Shown: one piece after another, positions 1 to 8,673 of the stretch
Numbering within the stretch: the first letter of the stretch is position 1
Layout of the letters: every line of letters starts with the position of its first letter
Source: Deltaproteobacteria bacterium
GTDB lineage: Bacteria; Desulfobacterota; Syntrophia; Syntrophales; Smithellaceae
Direction of reading: 5' to 3'
Length of the DNA stretch: 64,000 bases
Assembly: GCA_022710585.1 (NCBI GenBank)
Contig: JAKLGV010000006.1
Coordinates: forward strand, 51,949-115,948
Notes under the pieces: model-generated
Told to the model about the DNA's origin: nothing
The model's database searches: none
What the model saw: only the letters and a program-made list of their open reading frames with translations
Position numbers and translations under genes: made by a program

Positions 1-208
1 GACCATCGTCCAATCGCAGCTCGATGAAGGTGATATCCGGCAAATTGCCAAACTCATCTCCGGCGCGAAGGTTTATATCCTGCAGAAGTTTGTGCCGACG
101 AAAACCCTGGACAATAAGTTTCTCAAGGAAACGTCTTGGACAGACGAAAGACTGCAAAACATAAAAATGGTTCTGGAGAAAGAAATCCCATCCGTCGTCA
201 TCAGATAA
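1..208 (+). CDS. NrdG-like anaerobic ribonucleotide reductase activase, C-terminal end (partial)
   Basis: Only the last 68 codons are present, read in the frame starting at base 2 and ending with TAA at 206-208. The fragment contains YILQKFVPTKTLD, which resembles the C-terminal strand of the radical-SAM anaerobic ribonucleoside-triphosphate reductase activating protein (NrdG2-type), where a Y-x-L-Q-x-F-x-P-x-K-T-L-D pattern is usual. In that family the enzyme makes the glycyl radical on NrdD. The radical-SAM cysteines lie upstream of the window, so the assignment rests on the tail alone; another radical-SAM activase is possible. Confidence 0.6.
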   Translation, partial: TIVQSQLDEGDIRQIAKLISGAKVYILQKFVPTKTLDNKFLKETSWTDERLQNIKMVLEKEIPSVVIR

Positions 209-221
209 ACTTCAATAAGCG

Positions 222-256
222 ATAATATTTATAAATCAATATATTATAAATATTAT
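222..256. terminator. AT-only perfect inverted repeat between convergent genes
   Basis: Bases 222-234 and 244-256 are perfect reverse complements (13 bp) around a 9-base loop, and every stem pair is A-T. The repeat sits between the rightward activase and leftward hemW. The position suits a bidirectional terminator, but without G-C pairs the RNA hairpin would be weak; extrusion as a cruciform is an alternative. Confidence 0.4.
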
Positions 257-276
257 ATCAACCAACGGATGATTGT

Positions 277-1404
277 TTAAATAAGCGCCAGACTGTCGGC
301 AACAGCCATTCCCCGGACGGTCGGACGCAAAAAGCCATCCTTTAGTTCAACAAGATTGTTTATCACGAGTGCGTCAATCATAGATTTCCGGGCCAGCGGC
401 AGATCAACGCCGAACCTGGCCTTGAATTTTTTAAGGTTGATGCCGGCTTGCGTCCGCAGTCCGAGAAACAGAGTCTCCAACTGCAGCTCTTCTGCTGAAA
501 GTTTTTCTGAATTTTCCACCGGAATTTTCCCGGAGGCGATTTCTTTGATGTAGTCTTTTACAGAAGTTCTGTTCCACCAGCGCTTATTGTTGAGAAAGGA
601 ATTTGCGGCCGGTCCCAGACCCAGATACGGAGTATGCTGCCAGTATTTCTGGTTATGACGGGACTTGAATTTCTCCTTGCGTGCAAAGTTGGAAACTTCG
701 TAATGAATGTAACCGTTTTTGGTCAGTTCTTCATCCGTGGTCAAGAAAAATTTCAGTTCGGTCCTTTCATCTGGAAGGCTCCACCCTGCCGAATTATATT
801 CTTTATATAAAGGTGTTTTTTCATCCAGCGAAAGCTGATAGCAGGAGATATGTTCCAGCGCGAAGGAAACGGCCTGCTGCAAAGTTTTTTCCCAAGATTT
901 AATGCCCAGGCCGTGAACGCCGTAAATCAAATCGATCCCCAGATTATGAAAACCGGCTTTTCTTGACGCGTCTATGGATGCAATGGCTTCCCGAGCGGAA
1001 TGCCTGCGTCCAAGCAGTTTTAGAATTTTATCACTGAACGACTGAGCACCGATATTAAGACGATTAAAGCCGATTTCTCGTAAATTGCTCAAATATTCCG
1101 AACAGATATCGCCAGGATTGGCCTCCATGGTGATCTCGGCATCGGCATCGATATTGAAATATTCATATATTGATGTCAATATTTCAATAAGCTGTTTGGG
1201 TGTCAGAAGCGATGGTGTTCCGCCCCCAAAATAGATTGTATCGAATGATGTGAATTTGCCGCGGTATTGTTTTATTTCTTTCTTTAGTGCGGCGATATAT
1301 TCTGGAACAAGATAAACTGATCCAACGGAATAAAAGCTGCAGTAGCCGCACTTGCTCAAACAAAAAGGGATATGAATATAAAGCCCTGCATTTTCCTGTT
1401 TCAT
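277..1404 (-). CDS. hemW: radical SAM heme chaperone HemW (coproporphyrinogen oxidase-like)
   Basis: The 375-residue protein has the radical-SAM cluster motif CX3CX2C at residues 15-22 followed by S-F, and the SAM-binding GGGTP at 60-64. True HemN has a fourth cysteine (CX3CX2CXC); the C-x-F ending here is the usual mark of HemW, the heme-binding chaperone that hands heme to apoproteins. A conserved tyrosine/asparagine-rich core (RHNQKYW) and a C-terminal winged-helix-like tail follow. Length fits the family (about 370-390). The start ATG is preceded by AT-rich DNA without a strong Shine-Dalgarno sequence. It is transcribed away from lepA, 250 bases behind it. Confidence 0.9.
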   Translation of the reverse strand: MKQENAGLYIHIPFCLSKCGYCSFYSVGSVYLVPEYIAALKKEIKQYRGKFTSFDTIYFGGGTPSLLTPKQLIEILTSIYEYFNIDADAEITMEANPGDICSEYLSNLREIGFNRLNIGAQSFSDKILKLLGRRHSAREAIASIDASRKAGFHNLGIDLIYGVHGLGIKSWEKTLQQAVSFALEHISCYQLSLDEKTPLYKEYNSAGWSLPDERTELKFFLTTDEELTKNGYIHYEVSNFARKEKFKSRHNQKYWQHTPYLGLGPAANSFLNNKRWWNRTSVKDYIKEIASGKIPVENSEKLSAEELQLETLFLGLRTQAGINLKKFKARFGVDLPLARKSMIDALVINNLVELKDGFLRPTVRGMAVADSLALI

Positions 1405-1532
1405 AGTTTCTGATAATAAGAAAAAAATTTTAAATTATTCTATTTCATATTCAAGATGATAGCAAGACGGCTCGAGGAAAATATCTGTGTTTAATAACTT
1501 TGCATCTACGAGATATTAATTCAAAAAATTGA

Positions 1533-1653
1533 GGCTGTTCAAAAAGGCTTAGAGGCAAGGCGCGTGAGGATCGAGCAGCGGAGCGTACTTTAAGCGTACG
1601 AGAGCAGCGAGAACCGAAGCGCAACGCAGCATATGAGCCTTTTTCAATAGCCG
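1533..1653. repeat. REP/MITE-like palindromic intergenic element
   Basis: A 120-base GC-rich block between lepA and hemW is bounded by 17-base inverted ends (1533-1549 and 1636-1652) that match with two mismatches. Inside lies a second small inverted repeat, CGTAC/GTACG at 1584-1588 and 1596-1600 with a 7-base loop, flanked by repeated AGCAG/GCAGC words. It begins four bases beyond the lepA stop codon, so it may also end lepA transcription. The design resembles short palindromic repeats scattered between genes in deltaproteobacteria; only one copy lies in this window. Confidence 0.6.
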
Positions 1654-1656
1654 TTT

Positions 1657-3453
1657 CTAATCGGTGTCGGATTTCAGCACCGCGAGGAACGCGCTCTGGG
1701 GAATGCTGACCGAGCCGATCATCTTCATGCGCTTCTTGCCGGCTTTCTGTTTTTCCAGTAGTTTTCTCTTGCGCGTGATATCGCCGCCGTAGCATTTGGC
1801 CGTTACATCCTTACGGAAGGCGCCGATGGTGGTTCGCGCGATAATCTCGCCGCCGATGGCGCCCTGAATGGCTATCTTGAACATCTGGCGCGGGATTTCG
1901 TCCTTGAGGCGTTCGCAAGCCAGAAGCGCTCTGGCACGTGCCCGCTCGCGATGAACGATCTGTGAAAGCGCGTCAACCTTTTCGCTGTTCACCAGAATAT
2001 CCATCAGTACCAGATTACTTTCCCGGTAATCGATGATGTCGTAATCAAAAGAGCCGTAACCCTGCGTGACCGATTTGAAGCGGTCGTAAAAATCATAGAT
2101 GACTTCGGCAAGCGGCATTTCATAGGACAACTCCACGCGTCCGGGACCCGTGTAATTCATGACGGAATTGACGCCGCGCTTTTCCATACAAAGTTTCATA
2201 ACTGCTCCCAGGTAGCGCTCCGGCAGCATCATGGCAGAGCGGATGTAGGGCTCTTCACCTTTATCAATATCAACAGGATCGGGATAATGCGCGGGATTGT
2301 CCACATAGAGCACTTCTTTATTTTTCATTGTGAAGCGGTAGCGGACGCTGGGCACGGAAAGAATGATGGAGAGGTCGAATTCACGCTCCAGTCTTTCCTG
2401 AACGATGTCCAGATGCAGCAGCCCCAGAAAACCGCAGCGGAAGCCCTGTCCCAGCGCCGCGGAGGAGTCTTTTTCATAAATAAACGAAGCGTCGTTGAGT
2501 TTATATTTTTCCAGCGAATCGGCCAGGTCCTGATAATCATCCGATGCAATGGGATAAATAGAGGCAAAAACCACCGGCTTGACTTCCTTGAAACCGGGCA
2601 ACTGCTGAGCGCATGGCCTGTCCTGAAGCGTGATGGTGTCACCGGTGCGCACATCAGAAACAGTCTTAACGCCGGCGATAATGTAGCCCACTTCTCCGGC
2701 GTTGAGTTTTTCGCGCTTAGTGCGGGTCAATAAAAAATGGCCAACTTCTTCTACTTTGTAAGTGGCTCCGTTGGACATAAATTTGATGATATCGCCGCTT
2801 TTGATAGTTCCCTCGAAGACCCGGCAGTGAATAATCGTGCCGCGGAAAGAATCGTATTTGGCGTCGAAAATCAGAGCGGCCAGAGGATTGTCGGAGCTGC
2901 CCTTGGGCGGCGATATGCGCTGGACGATGGCTTCGAGAACTTCTTCGATCCCGATGCCTTCCTTGGCGGAGCATTTGATATGCGTAAAGGGATCAAGCCC
3001 CAGTTCCGAATCAATTTCTTCGAGAACCCGGTCAACGTCGGCGGATGGAAGATCTATTTTATTGATCACCGGAATGATTTCCAGATTGTGCTCCAGCGCC
3101 AGATAGAGATTGGCCAGCGTTTGCGCCTGCACACCCTGGGCGGCATCAATCAGTAAGAGCACGCCTTCGCAGGAAGCCAGCGAACGCGACACTTCATAAG
3201 AAAAATCAACGTGGCCCGGGGTGTCAATCAGGTTCAGAATATAATTCTTTCCATTATGAGCGCGGTAGGGCAGGGAGATGGCATTGCTTTTGATGGTAAT
3301 GCCGCGTTCCCGCTCAATGTCCATATTGTCCAGAATCTGATCCTGAAAATTTCTTTCGTTGCAGACGCCGGTGAACTGAATCAGACGGTCGGCAAGCGTG
3401 GATTTGCCGTGGTCAATATGGGCAATGATGCTGAAGTTTCTGATATTTTCCAT
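1657..3453 (-). CDS. lepA: elongation factor 4 (LepA), ribosome-associated GTPase
   Basis: At 598 residues this matches LepA length exactly. GTPase motifs are intact: AHIDHGKST near residue 11, DTPGHVDF near 77 and NKIDLPSAD near 131. EF-G-like domains II, III and V follow, then the LepA-specific C-terminal domain ending in the lysine/arginine-rich ITRKRKLLEKQK and KKRMKMIG stretch. LepA binds ribosomes and affects initiation and back-translocation under ionic stress. The gene lies downstream of adk, separated from it by an intrinsic terminator, so it probably has its own promoter or depends on read-through. Confidence 0.97.
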   Translation of the reverse strand: MENIRNFSIIAHIDHGKSTLADRLIQFTGVCNERNFQDQILDNMDIERERGITIKSNAISLPYRAHNGKNYILNLIDTPGHVDFSYEVSRSLASCEGVLLLIDAAQGVQAQTLANLYLALEHNLEIIPVINKIDLPSADVDRVLEEIDSELGLDPFTHIKCSAKEGIGIEEVLEAIVQRISPPKGSSDNPLAALIFDAKYDSFRGTIIHCRVFEGTIKSGDIIKFMSNGATYKVEEVGHFLLTRTKREKLNAGEVGYIIAGVKTVSDVRTGDTITLQDRPCAQQLPGFKEVKPVVFASIYPIASDDYQDLADSLEKYKLNDASFIYEKDSSAALGQGFRCGFLGLLHLDIVQERLEREFDLSIILSVPSVRYRFTMKNKEVLYVDNPAHYPDPVDIDKGEEPYIRSAMMLPERYLGAVMKLCMEKRGVNSVMNYTGPGRVELSYEMPLAEVIYDFYDRFKSVTQGYGSFDYDIIDYRESNLVLMDILVNSEKVDALSQIVHRERARARALLACERLKDEIPRQMFKIAIQGAIGGEIIARTTIGAFRKDVTAKCYGGDITRKRKLLEKQKAGKKRMKMIGSVSIPQSAFLAVLKSDTD

Positions 3454-3463
3454 AACGCTGTTT

Positions 3464-3497
3464 TAAAAAAAGCCCTCCAAAGTTTCTGGGGGGCTTT
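3464..3497 (-). terminator. intrinsic terminator after adk
   Basis: Arms at 3469-3479 and 3487-3497 form an 11-bp stem (one mismatch in the leftward RNA) with a 7-base loop. On the minus strand the stem is followed by a run of T, the classical Rho-independent layout for adk, whose stop codon is about 25 bases upstream in the direction of transcription. Confidence 0.7.
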
Positions 3498-3521
3498 CTT
3501 CCTGATTATTAATCTAACGGA

Positions 3522-4196
3522 TTAACCGAGTTTTTTCATAAGTTCTTCGGTAACTTCTTTGACGCCCACACTGCCGTCAACGGAAATAACTTTTACTCTT
3601 TCCTTGAAGTAATTAACCGCGGCCAGTGTGCCGGTCTTGGTGTCGTAGTAAATGCCATGACGTTTGTCGATGGCTGCGGTATCCTGATCGTCGGCGCGGG
3701 CGGACAATTCTTCACAACCGCAGACACGACATACGGTTTTGCCGTCATGTTCATGCGGTTTGATAGCATCGATGAAAATGTTGTTGGGATGGTTGTTGTC
3801 GATTTTGCAGAGTCTGCGTCCCATGATGCGGTTTTTGGCTATTTCACGATCAAGATTGATTTCGATGACGTAATCCAGATCAATTTTCTCTTTCTGCAAT
3901 GCGGCCCAGAGCGCTTCAGCCTGAGCGAGATTGCGGGGAAAGCCGTCGAGCAGCCAACCTTTTTTGCAGTCATCTTCTTTGAGGCGATCCAGGATCATCG
4001 GGATGGTAATATCGTCGGGAACGAGTTCGCCGCGATCGATAAAAGCTTTTGCTTTTTCTCCAAGAGGGGTTTTCTTGGAAATATTCTGCCGGAAAATAAC
4101 ACCGGTTTCAATATGGGGCACGCCATACTTCTTCTGTACGATTGCGCCTTGAGTTCCTTTGCCGCTGCCGTTGGGGCCAAAAATTAAAATGTTCAC
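3522..4196 (-). CDS. adk: adenylate kinase
   Basis: The 224-residue protein opens with the P-loop GPNGSGKGT at residues 7-15 and has the NMP-binding DGFPRNLAQAE segment and a LID region with GRR and several cysteines (CRVCGC). It interconverts ATP plus AMP and two ADP. The P-loop is GPNGSGKG rather than the common GAPGAGKG, a variant form. The start is GTG: an AAAGGAG Shine-Dalgarno sequence lies nine bases upstream. A candidate promoter is at 4234-4262 and a terminator follows the gene, so adk looks like a single-gene transcript. Confidence 0.93.
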   Translation of the reverse strand: MNILIFGPNGSGKGTQGAIVQKKYGVPHIETGVIFRQNISKKTPLGEKAKAFIDRGELVPDDITIPMILDRLKEDDCKKGWLLDGFPRNLAQAEALWAALQKEKIDLDYVIEINLDREIAKNRIMGRRLCKIDNNHPNNIFIDAIKPHEHDGKTVCRVCGCEELSARADDQDTAAIDKRHGIYYDTKTGTLAAVNYFKERVKVISVDGSVGVKEVTEELMKKLG

Positions 4197-4233
4197 GTTG
4201 TGAGACTCCTTTCTTTAAAATTAAACTGTTCGC

Positions 4234-4262
4234 CTTATAATGTATTGGGAAGTTTTTAGCAA
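4234..4262 (-). promoter_or_regulatory. candidate sigma-70 promoter for adk
   Basis: On the minus strand TTGCTA (4257-4262) is followed by a 17-base spacer and TATAAG (4234-4239). Matches to consensus are 4 of 6 and 5 of 6. It lies 38 bases upstream of the adk GTG. Confidence 0.5.
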
Positions 4263-4310
4263 TATAAAAGAAGGGCGCAGGAAATTATTTCAAAAAGGGG
4301 CAAAAACATT

Positions 4311-4532
4311 TTAATGACAGGAACATCCGGGCGGACAGGAACTGGCCGAACACGATGATCCGGCTGAACTGGATGACCCTTTGGACTTTCTTCTGGCCGA
4401 TACGGACATGACTTTCTCCGCCTGTTTTGCGCCGCATTTGGGGCAGGCAAGGCCTTTTTCTTCTGAGGCCGAGAAAATCAAACTTTCAAAAATATTTTTG
4501 CATTTTTTGCATCTGAATTCGTATATGGGCAT
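4311..4532 (-). CDS. FmdB-type small zinc-ribbon protein
   Basis: Starting at the internal ATG at 4532, preceded by GAAGGAAA, the product is 73 residues and begins MPIYEF, the usual start of FmdB/CxxC zinc-ribbon proteins. Two pairs, CKKC and CPKC, can bind one zinc. The tail is serine- and cysteine-rich (SSSSAGSSCSASSCPPGCSCH), adding four more cysteines and a terminal histidine. Members are often annotated as putative regulators, and their function is not settled. It lies between adk and the BepA-like gene. Confidence 0.8.
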   Translation of the reverse strand: MPIYEFRCKKCKNIFESLIFSASEEKGLACPKCGAKQAEKVMSVSARRKSKGSSSSAGSSCSASSCPPGCSCH

Positions 4533-4614
4533 GGTATCATTTCCTTCAATCGTACTTTTTGATTTTAAGATATGTAAACGGCATCTTAATGTCAAGTAGC
4601 GCCGGAGATTCTTT

Positions 4615-6069
4615 TTAGGGCTGCTTCCGGAAGCGCCCACGCGGGTCATCTTTCGATAAGTCTTTTATGGCCTGATCAATCGCCTGTCTTCGGTCCGAGT
4701 CTTTGGAAAAATATTTTAAGGCTTCCTGAAAATGAAACAGGGCGCTTTCTTTTTTGCGGGAATTTTTGAAATAGACACCAAAATAGTAATGGAACTCGCC
4801 TTGCTGATTCAGTTTGCCGTAGGTCATTGCCAGAAAGTAATTGATGTCCACATTGTCGAGCTCTTTGTCCTTGATGCTGAGGTAACTCTCCAGAGCTTTG
4901 GGATAGTTGGCGGCGGCAAAATAGGCTTTCCCCAGAGCCGCAACGGTTTCATCCTGAGGGGACTTTCTCTTGGCCGCCCGCGAGAGGTGATCCTGCGCGA
5001 GATCAAGCCTGGCCTGATTAAGATAAATGAGCCCCATATTCCGCAGAATGTCTTCATCATCGGGAGCCAGGCTTAAAGCTTTGCGGTAATGCTGAAGCGC
5101 GGCATCTGTCTGTCCGAGCTGATCCTCTGTCACGGCGAGCGGATAGAGGAGATCAAGGTTGTCGGGACGGCTTTGCATCGCCTTTTTCAGCTCTTTGTTT
5201 TTCTTCTCCAGTTCGGAAGTCTCCAGCGGAATCAGCGACTGCATCCGGCTGAAATTGCCGATCAGGTTTTGCGCTCCGATCTGACGATAGCGCGTCGCGA
5301 TCAGCGCGTCCATATACACGATGCGATCATCCGTTCCGGGGTGGGTGAGCAGATAGGAAGGCATGGTTTTCGATATATATTCGTTCTGTTTGATGATTTT
5401 GAGAAAATCAATCATCGACCGGGGATAGTAGCCCGCCCGCACCAGGTATTCCAATCCCAGACGGTCCGCTTCCTCTTCGTGTTCGCGCATGTATCTTAAC
5501 GTCATACTGCTGGAGCCGGCGAGCGAAAATGCGGCGATTGCCGCCGAAGCTTCCCCTCCGCCGCCCAGCAAAATGCCGGCCAGCGTCGCGGCGATCGCGG
5601 CCATGTTTAATTTCTGGGACTTGTTAATAATACTGGCAATATGGCGCGCGTTGGCGTGGCCGATTTCGTGTGCGATCACGCCGGCGAGCTGCGCTTCATT
5701 TTCAGCGGCCAATATCAAACCCTTATTGATATAAATGTAGCCACCGGGAGTCGCGAAGGCATTGATGGCCGAGCTGTTCACCACAAAAAAATTAAATTCA
5801 AAAGGCGCTTTCTGTGATTGTGCCAGAACGGTATTGCCGATCTCGGTAACATAATTTTTAAGCGCTTTGTTCTGGAGGATCAGTTTATTTTCCAGCATTT
5901 TATCGCAAAACTCGCGTCCCAGCTTATTTTCGTCTTCAAGCGTGAATTCCGCAAAACAGGTGCTGACATTCATCAGCACCACCCCGATGATCAGGGCGGC
6001 ATAAATATATTGATTTTGAATGAATTTGCGCATAAGCATTTTCAATACATAAATTATTTTGTGCGTCAT
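4615..6069 (-). CDS. periplasmic M48 metalloprotease with TPR repeats (BepA-like)
   Basis: The 484-residue protein has a signal peptide ending near residue 40 (start may be Met12 or Met13 instead), an M48 peptidase domain with HEIGH at 134-138 and the downstream glutamate motif EHEEEADRLG, and about five TPR repeats from roughly residue 290 on. This layout is that of BepA/YfgC, which degrades or assists misassembled outer-membrane proteins such as LptD. It is divergent from cmk. All zinc ligands are present, so it should be active. Confidence 0.88.
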   Translation of the reverse strand: MTHKIIYVLKMLMRKFIQNQYIYAALIIGVVLMNVSTCFAEFTLEDENKLGREFCDKMLENKLILQNKALKNYVTEIGNTVLAQSQKAPFEFNFFVVNSSAINAFATPGGYIYINKGLILAAENEAQLAGVIAHEIGHANARHIASIINKSQKLNMAAIAATLAGILLGGGGEASAAIAAFSLAGSSSMTLRYMREHEEEADRLGLEYLVRAGYYPRSMIDFLKIIKQNEYISKTMPSYLLTHPGTDDRIVYMDALIATRYRQIGAQNLIGNFSRMQSLIPLETSELEKKNKELKKAMQSRPDNLDLLYPLAVTEDQLGQTDAALQHYRKALSLAPDDEDILRNMGLIYLNQARLDLAQDHLSRAAKRKSPQDETVAALGKAYFAAANYPKALESYLSIKDKELDNVDINYFLAMTYGKLNQQGEFHYYFGVYFKNSRKKESALFHFQEALKYFSKDSDRRQAIDQAIKDLSKDDPRGRFRKQP

Positions 6070-6143
6070 CTTACTTTTTTTATTTTATTAAGACAAGTTT
6101 TCATTTGCGGCACTCAACACTCAAGAGACAGGAATGGTCTGAC

Positions 6144-6812
6144 ATGGGGGAAAAATTCATCATTACGATTGACGGCCCGGGGGGTGCCGGCAAAAGCACC
6201 ATCGGTAAAATCCTGGCGAAGAAATTGGATTATGTTTATCTGGACACGGGAGCGCTTTACAGGGCGTTGGCCTATAAGGCCTTGAAAGAAAAGATCCTCA
6301 TTGATGATCCGGCATCTCTGGCAACATTATGCCGGCACACGGAGGTTGTCTTAAAAAACAACAGGGGTCATCTGAATGTTTACGTGGATGGCGAAGATGT
6401 TGAGCGGAAAATCAGAACAGAAGAGGTGGGGCTGGCCGCGTCAAAAATTTCAACTTTTCCTGTCGTGCGAGAAAAGCTGCTCGATCTGCAGCGGCAGGCG
6501 GGAATCCAGGGCGGCATTATCGCGGAAGGCCGGGATATGGGGTCGGTTGTTTTTCCCGGCGCGGACTACAAATTCTATCTGGACGCGAGCGTGGAGGAAA
6601 GAACCCGACGCAGACATCAGGAGCTTTTGCAAAAAAACAGTGTCGCGGAATATGAATCCATCAAAAAAGATATGCAGGCAAGGGACCGGCAGGATTCGCA
6701 GCGTGAGATAGCGCCCCTGAAAGCCCCGGAGGGGTCGGTCATGATTGATTCTGATCATCTTTCGATCGAAGAGGTTGTGGAAAAGATTATCTCAACTATT
6801 TCGATAAAATGA
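6144..6812 (+). CDS. cmk: cytidylate kinase
   Basis: The P-loop DGPGGAGKST opens the protein when the ATG at 6144 is taken as the start (222 residues, the usual length); an upstream in-frame ATG at 6105 adds residues foreign to the family. AGGA lies about ten bases before the chosen start. Motifs include LDTGALYRA, the CMP-binding EGRDMGSVVFP and the LID segment EERTRRRHQE. It phosphorylates CMP and dCMP. The cmk-rpsA pairing is conserved in many bacteria. Confidence 0.95.
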   Translation: MGEKFIITIDGPGGAGKSTIGKILAKKLDYVYLDTGALYRALAYKALKEKILIDDPASLATLCRHTEVVLKNNRGHLNVYVDGEDVERKIRTEEVGLAASKISTFPVVREKLLDLQRQAGIQGGIIAEGRDMGSVVFPGADYKFYLDASVEERTRRRHQELLQKNSVAEYESIKKDMQARDRQDSQREIAPLKAPEGSVMIDSDHLSIEEVVEKIISTISIK

Positions 6813-6900
6813 ATTTGATGATTTTATGTTGATATTTAACATTCAGTGTGTTAAGTCGCAAAAAATATAAGCTTTCATAAAAAATAGGGGGATAGTTTTA

Positions 6901-8670
6901 ATGGTTAACAATAATAACACAAACTCAATCAAACCACAGGAAAGTGATGAACAAATCTCATCTCAGAATCCGTCATCTTCCATCAAGGAAGAAGAAATGA
7001 ATTTCAAAGAATTATACGAACAGAGCCTCAATCAGTTTCAGTATGGCGACATCGCCAAGGGGAAGGTTGTGCAGATCAAAGACGACCGGGTGATGGTGGA
7101 TGTCGGATGGAAAACTGAAGGATTTATTCCGATAGATGAAGTCAAAGACGCCGGCGGTAATGTCTTGGTTTCCGTTGGCGACGCCATCGATGTTTTTATG
7201 GATCGCAGAGACTCGGAGGGCAATCTGGTCCTGTCCAGGGATAAGGCCTCCAAAGTCAAAATATGGGACGACATTAAAAATGCCTGCGACAATGATCTGA
7301 TCGTCAAGGGTGTTGTGGTGGAAAAAGTGAAAGGCGGCCTTTCCGTGGACATCGGCATTGTAGCCTTTCTTCCCGGCTCGCAGGTCGATGTGCGCCCGGT
7401 GAGGGATCTGGATAAATTTGTCGGCCAGACGCTCGATTTTAAAGTGCTGAAGTATGACCGCAAGCGCAACAACGTTGTTTTATCGCACCGCTCGATTGCC
7501 GCTCAGGAAAGAGAAGCGGAAAAGCAGGATATCCTAAAAAATATTCAGGAAGGCATCATTGTTGAAGGGGTTATCAAGAATATAACGGATTACGGCGTCT
7601 TTATTGATCTGGGTGGCATTGACGGCCTGCTCCATGTCACCGACATTTCCTGGGGGCGCATCGTCAAACCTTCCGATGTCTTCCAGAAAGGCGAAAAGAT
7701 CCAGACAAAAGTTCTTTCCTTTGACCCCGAGAAAGAAAGGGTTTCTCTGGGCCTGAAGCAGTTAATCGATAATCCATGGGAAAAAATTAGCGATAAGTAT
7801 CCGGTTGGGGCGCTGGTTGAAGGCAAAGTTGTCAATGTAACCGATTACGGCGTCTTTGTAGAACTGGAGCCTGGCGTGGAAGGGCTTGTCCATATATCGG
7901 AAATGTATTGGACGAGAGAAATCAAGCATCCGTCCAAGGTGTTGAATGTCGGTGATGTCATCCAGGTGGTGGTTCTGGAAGTCAATTCGCAGAACAAGCG
8001 CATTTCGCTGAGCATCAAACAAACCAAGCCCAATCCGTGGGAAGCGCTCAAAGAAAAATATCCGGTGGGAACTGTCGTTCACGGCGTTGTCCGCAATATC
8101 ACCAATTTCGGCGTTTTCGTCGGCATTGAAGACAATATCGACGGACTCATTCACGTGTCCGATATTTCCTGGAAGCACAGAGTCAATCATCCTTCGGAAT
8201 TTTTCAAGAAAGGCCAGGAAGTGGAAGCGGTGGTTTTAAACATCGATGTGGACAATGAAAAGTTCTCGCTGGGCATCAAACAAATCGAAAAAAATCCCTG
8301 GGACGAATTATCCCATAAATACACACCGGGCAGTGTGGTGACCGGGAAAATAACGAATTTTACGGATTTTGGAATTTTCATGGAAATTGAGGACGGTATT
8401 GAAGGTCTGGTGCACATTTCTGAAATCAGCCAGAAGCGCGTGAAGACCTCTTCGGAGCTCTACGCCATCGGAGATACGGTATCCGCCGTGATCAAGAGTA
8501 TTGATCCCAAATCCAAGAAAATAAGATTAAGCATTAAAGAAATGGAAGCGCCCGCTCCGGCCCCTCCGTCCAGCCATAATCAGTATCTGAATAATACTGA
8601 AAATGTGGGGTCCAACCTCAGTCAGGCGCTGGCGGATGTGAAGATCAGCACTCAGAATAAAGGCGAATAA
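6901..8670 (+). CDS. rpsA: 30S ribosomal protein S1
   Basis: The 589-residue protein carries six S1 (OB-fold) repeats from about residue 45 to 545; repeats 3-6 share the near-identical pattern V-x-N-[IFV]-T-[DN]-[FY]-G-[VI]-F followed by GLLHVTDIS or GLVHISE. Repeats 1 and 2 are divergent, as in other S1 proteins where they bind the ribosome. A 35-residue Ser/Gln/Asn-rich N-terminal extension precedes repeat 1. A strong purine run (AGGGGGA) sits upstream of the ATG. S1 recruits mRNA to the 30S subunit. sppA starts three bases after its stop codon. Confidence 0.95.
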   Translation: MVNNNNTNSIKPQESDEQISSQNPSSSIKEEEMNFKELYEQSLNQFQYGDIAKGKVVQIKDDRVMVDVGWKTEGFIPIDEVKDAGGNVLVSVGDAIDVFMDRRDSEGNLVLSRDKASKVKIWDDIKNACDNDLIVKGVVVEKVKGGLSVDIGIVAFLPGSQVDVRPVRDLDKFVGQTLDFKVLKYDRKRNNVVLSHRSIAAQEREAEKQDILKNIQEGIIVEGVIKNITDYGVFIDLGGIDGLLHVTDISWGRIVKPSDVFQKGEKIQTKVLSFDPEKERVSLGLKQLIDNPWEKISDKYPVGALVEGKVVNVTDYGVFVELEPGVEGLVHISEMYWTREIKHPSKVLNVGDVIQVVVLEVNSQNKRISLSIKQTKPNPWEALKEKYPVGTVVHGVVRNITNFGVFVGIEDNIDGLIHVSDISWKHRVNHPSEFFKKGQEVEAVVLNIDVDNEKFSLGIKQIEKNPWDELSHKYTPGSVVTGKITNFTDFGIFMEIEDGIEGLVHISEISQKRVKTSSELYAIGDTVSAVIKSIDPKSKKIRLSIKEMEAPAPAPPSSHNQYLNNTENVGSNLSQALADVKISTQNKGE

Positions 8671-8673
8671 ATA

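Noticed and set aside
1451..1795. A 114-codon minus-strand frame spanning the palindromic repeat and lepA end
   Set aside because: It reads through the repeat and overlaps lepA out of frame; arginine-rich shadow without motifs.
2287..3156. Open frames on the plus strand opposite lepA
   Set aside because: They mirror the lepA codons, show no family motifs and have no Shine-Dalgarno sites; lepA is certain on the other strand.
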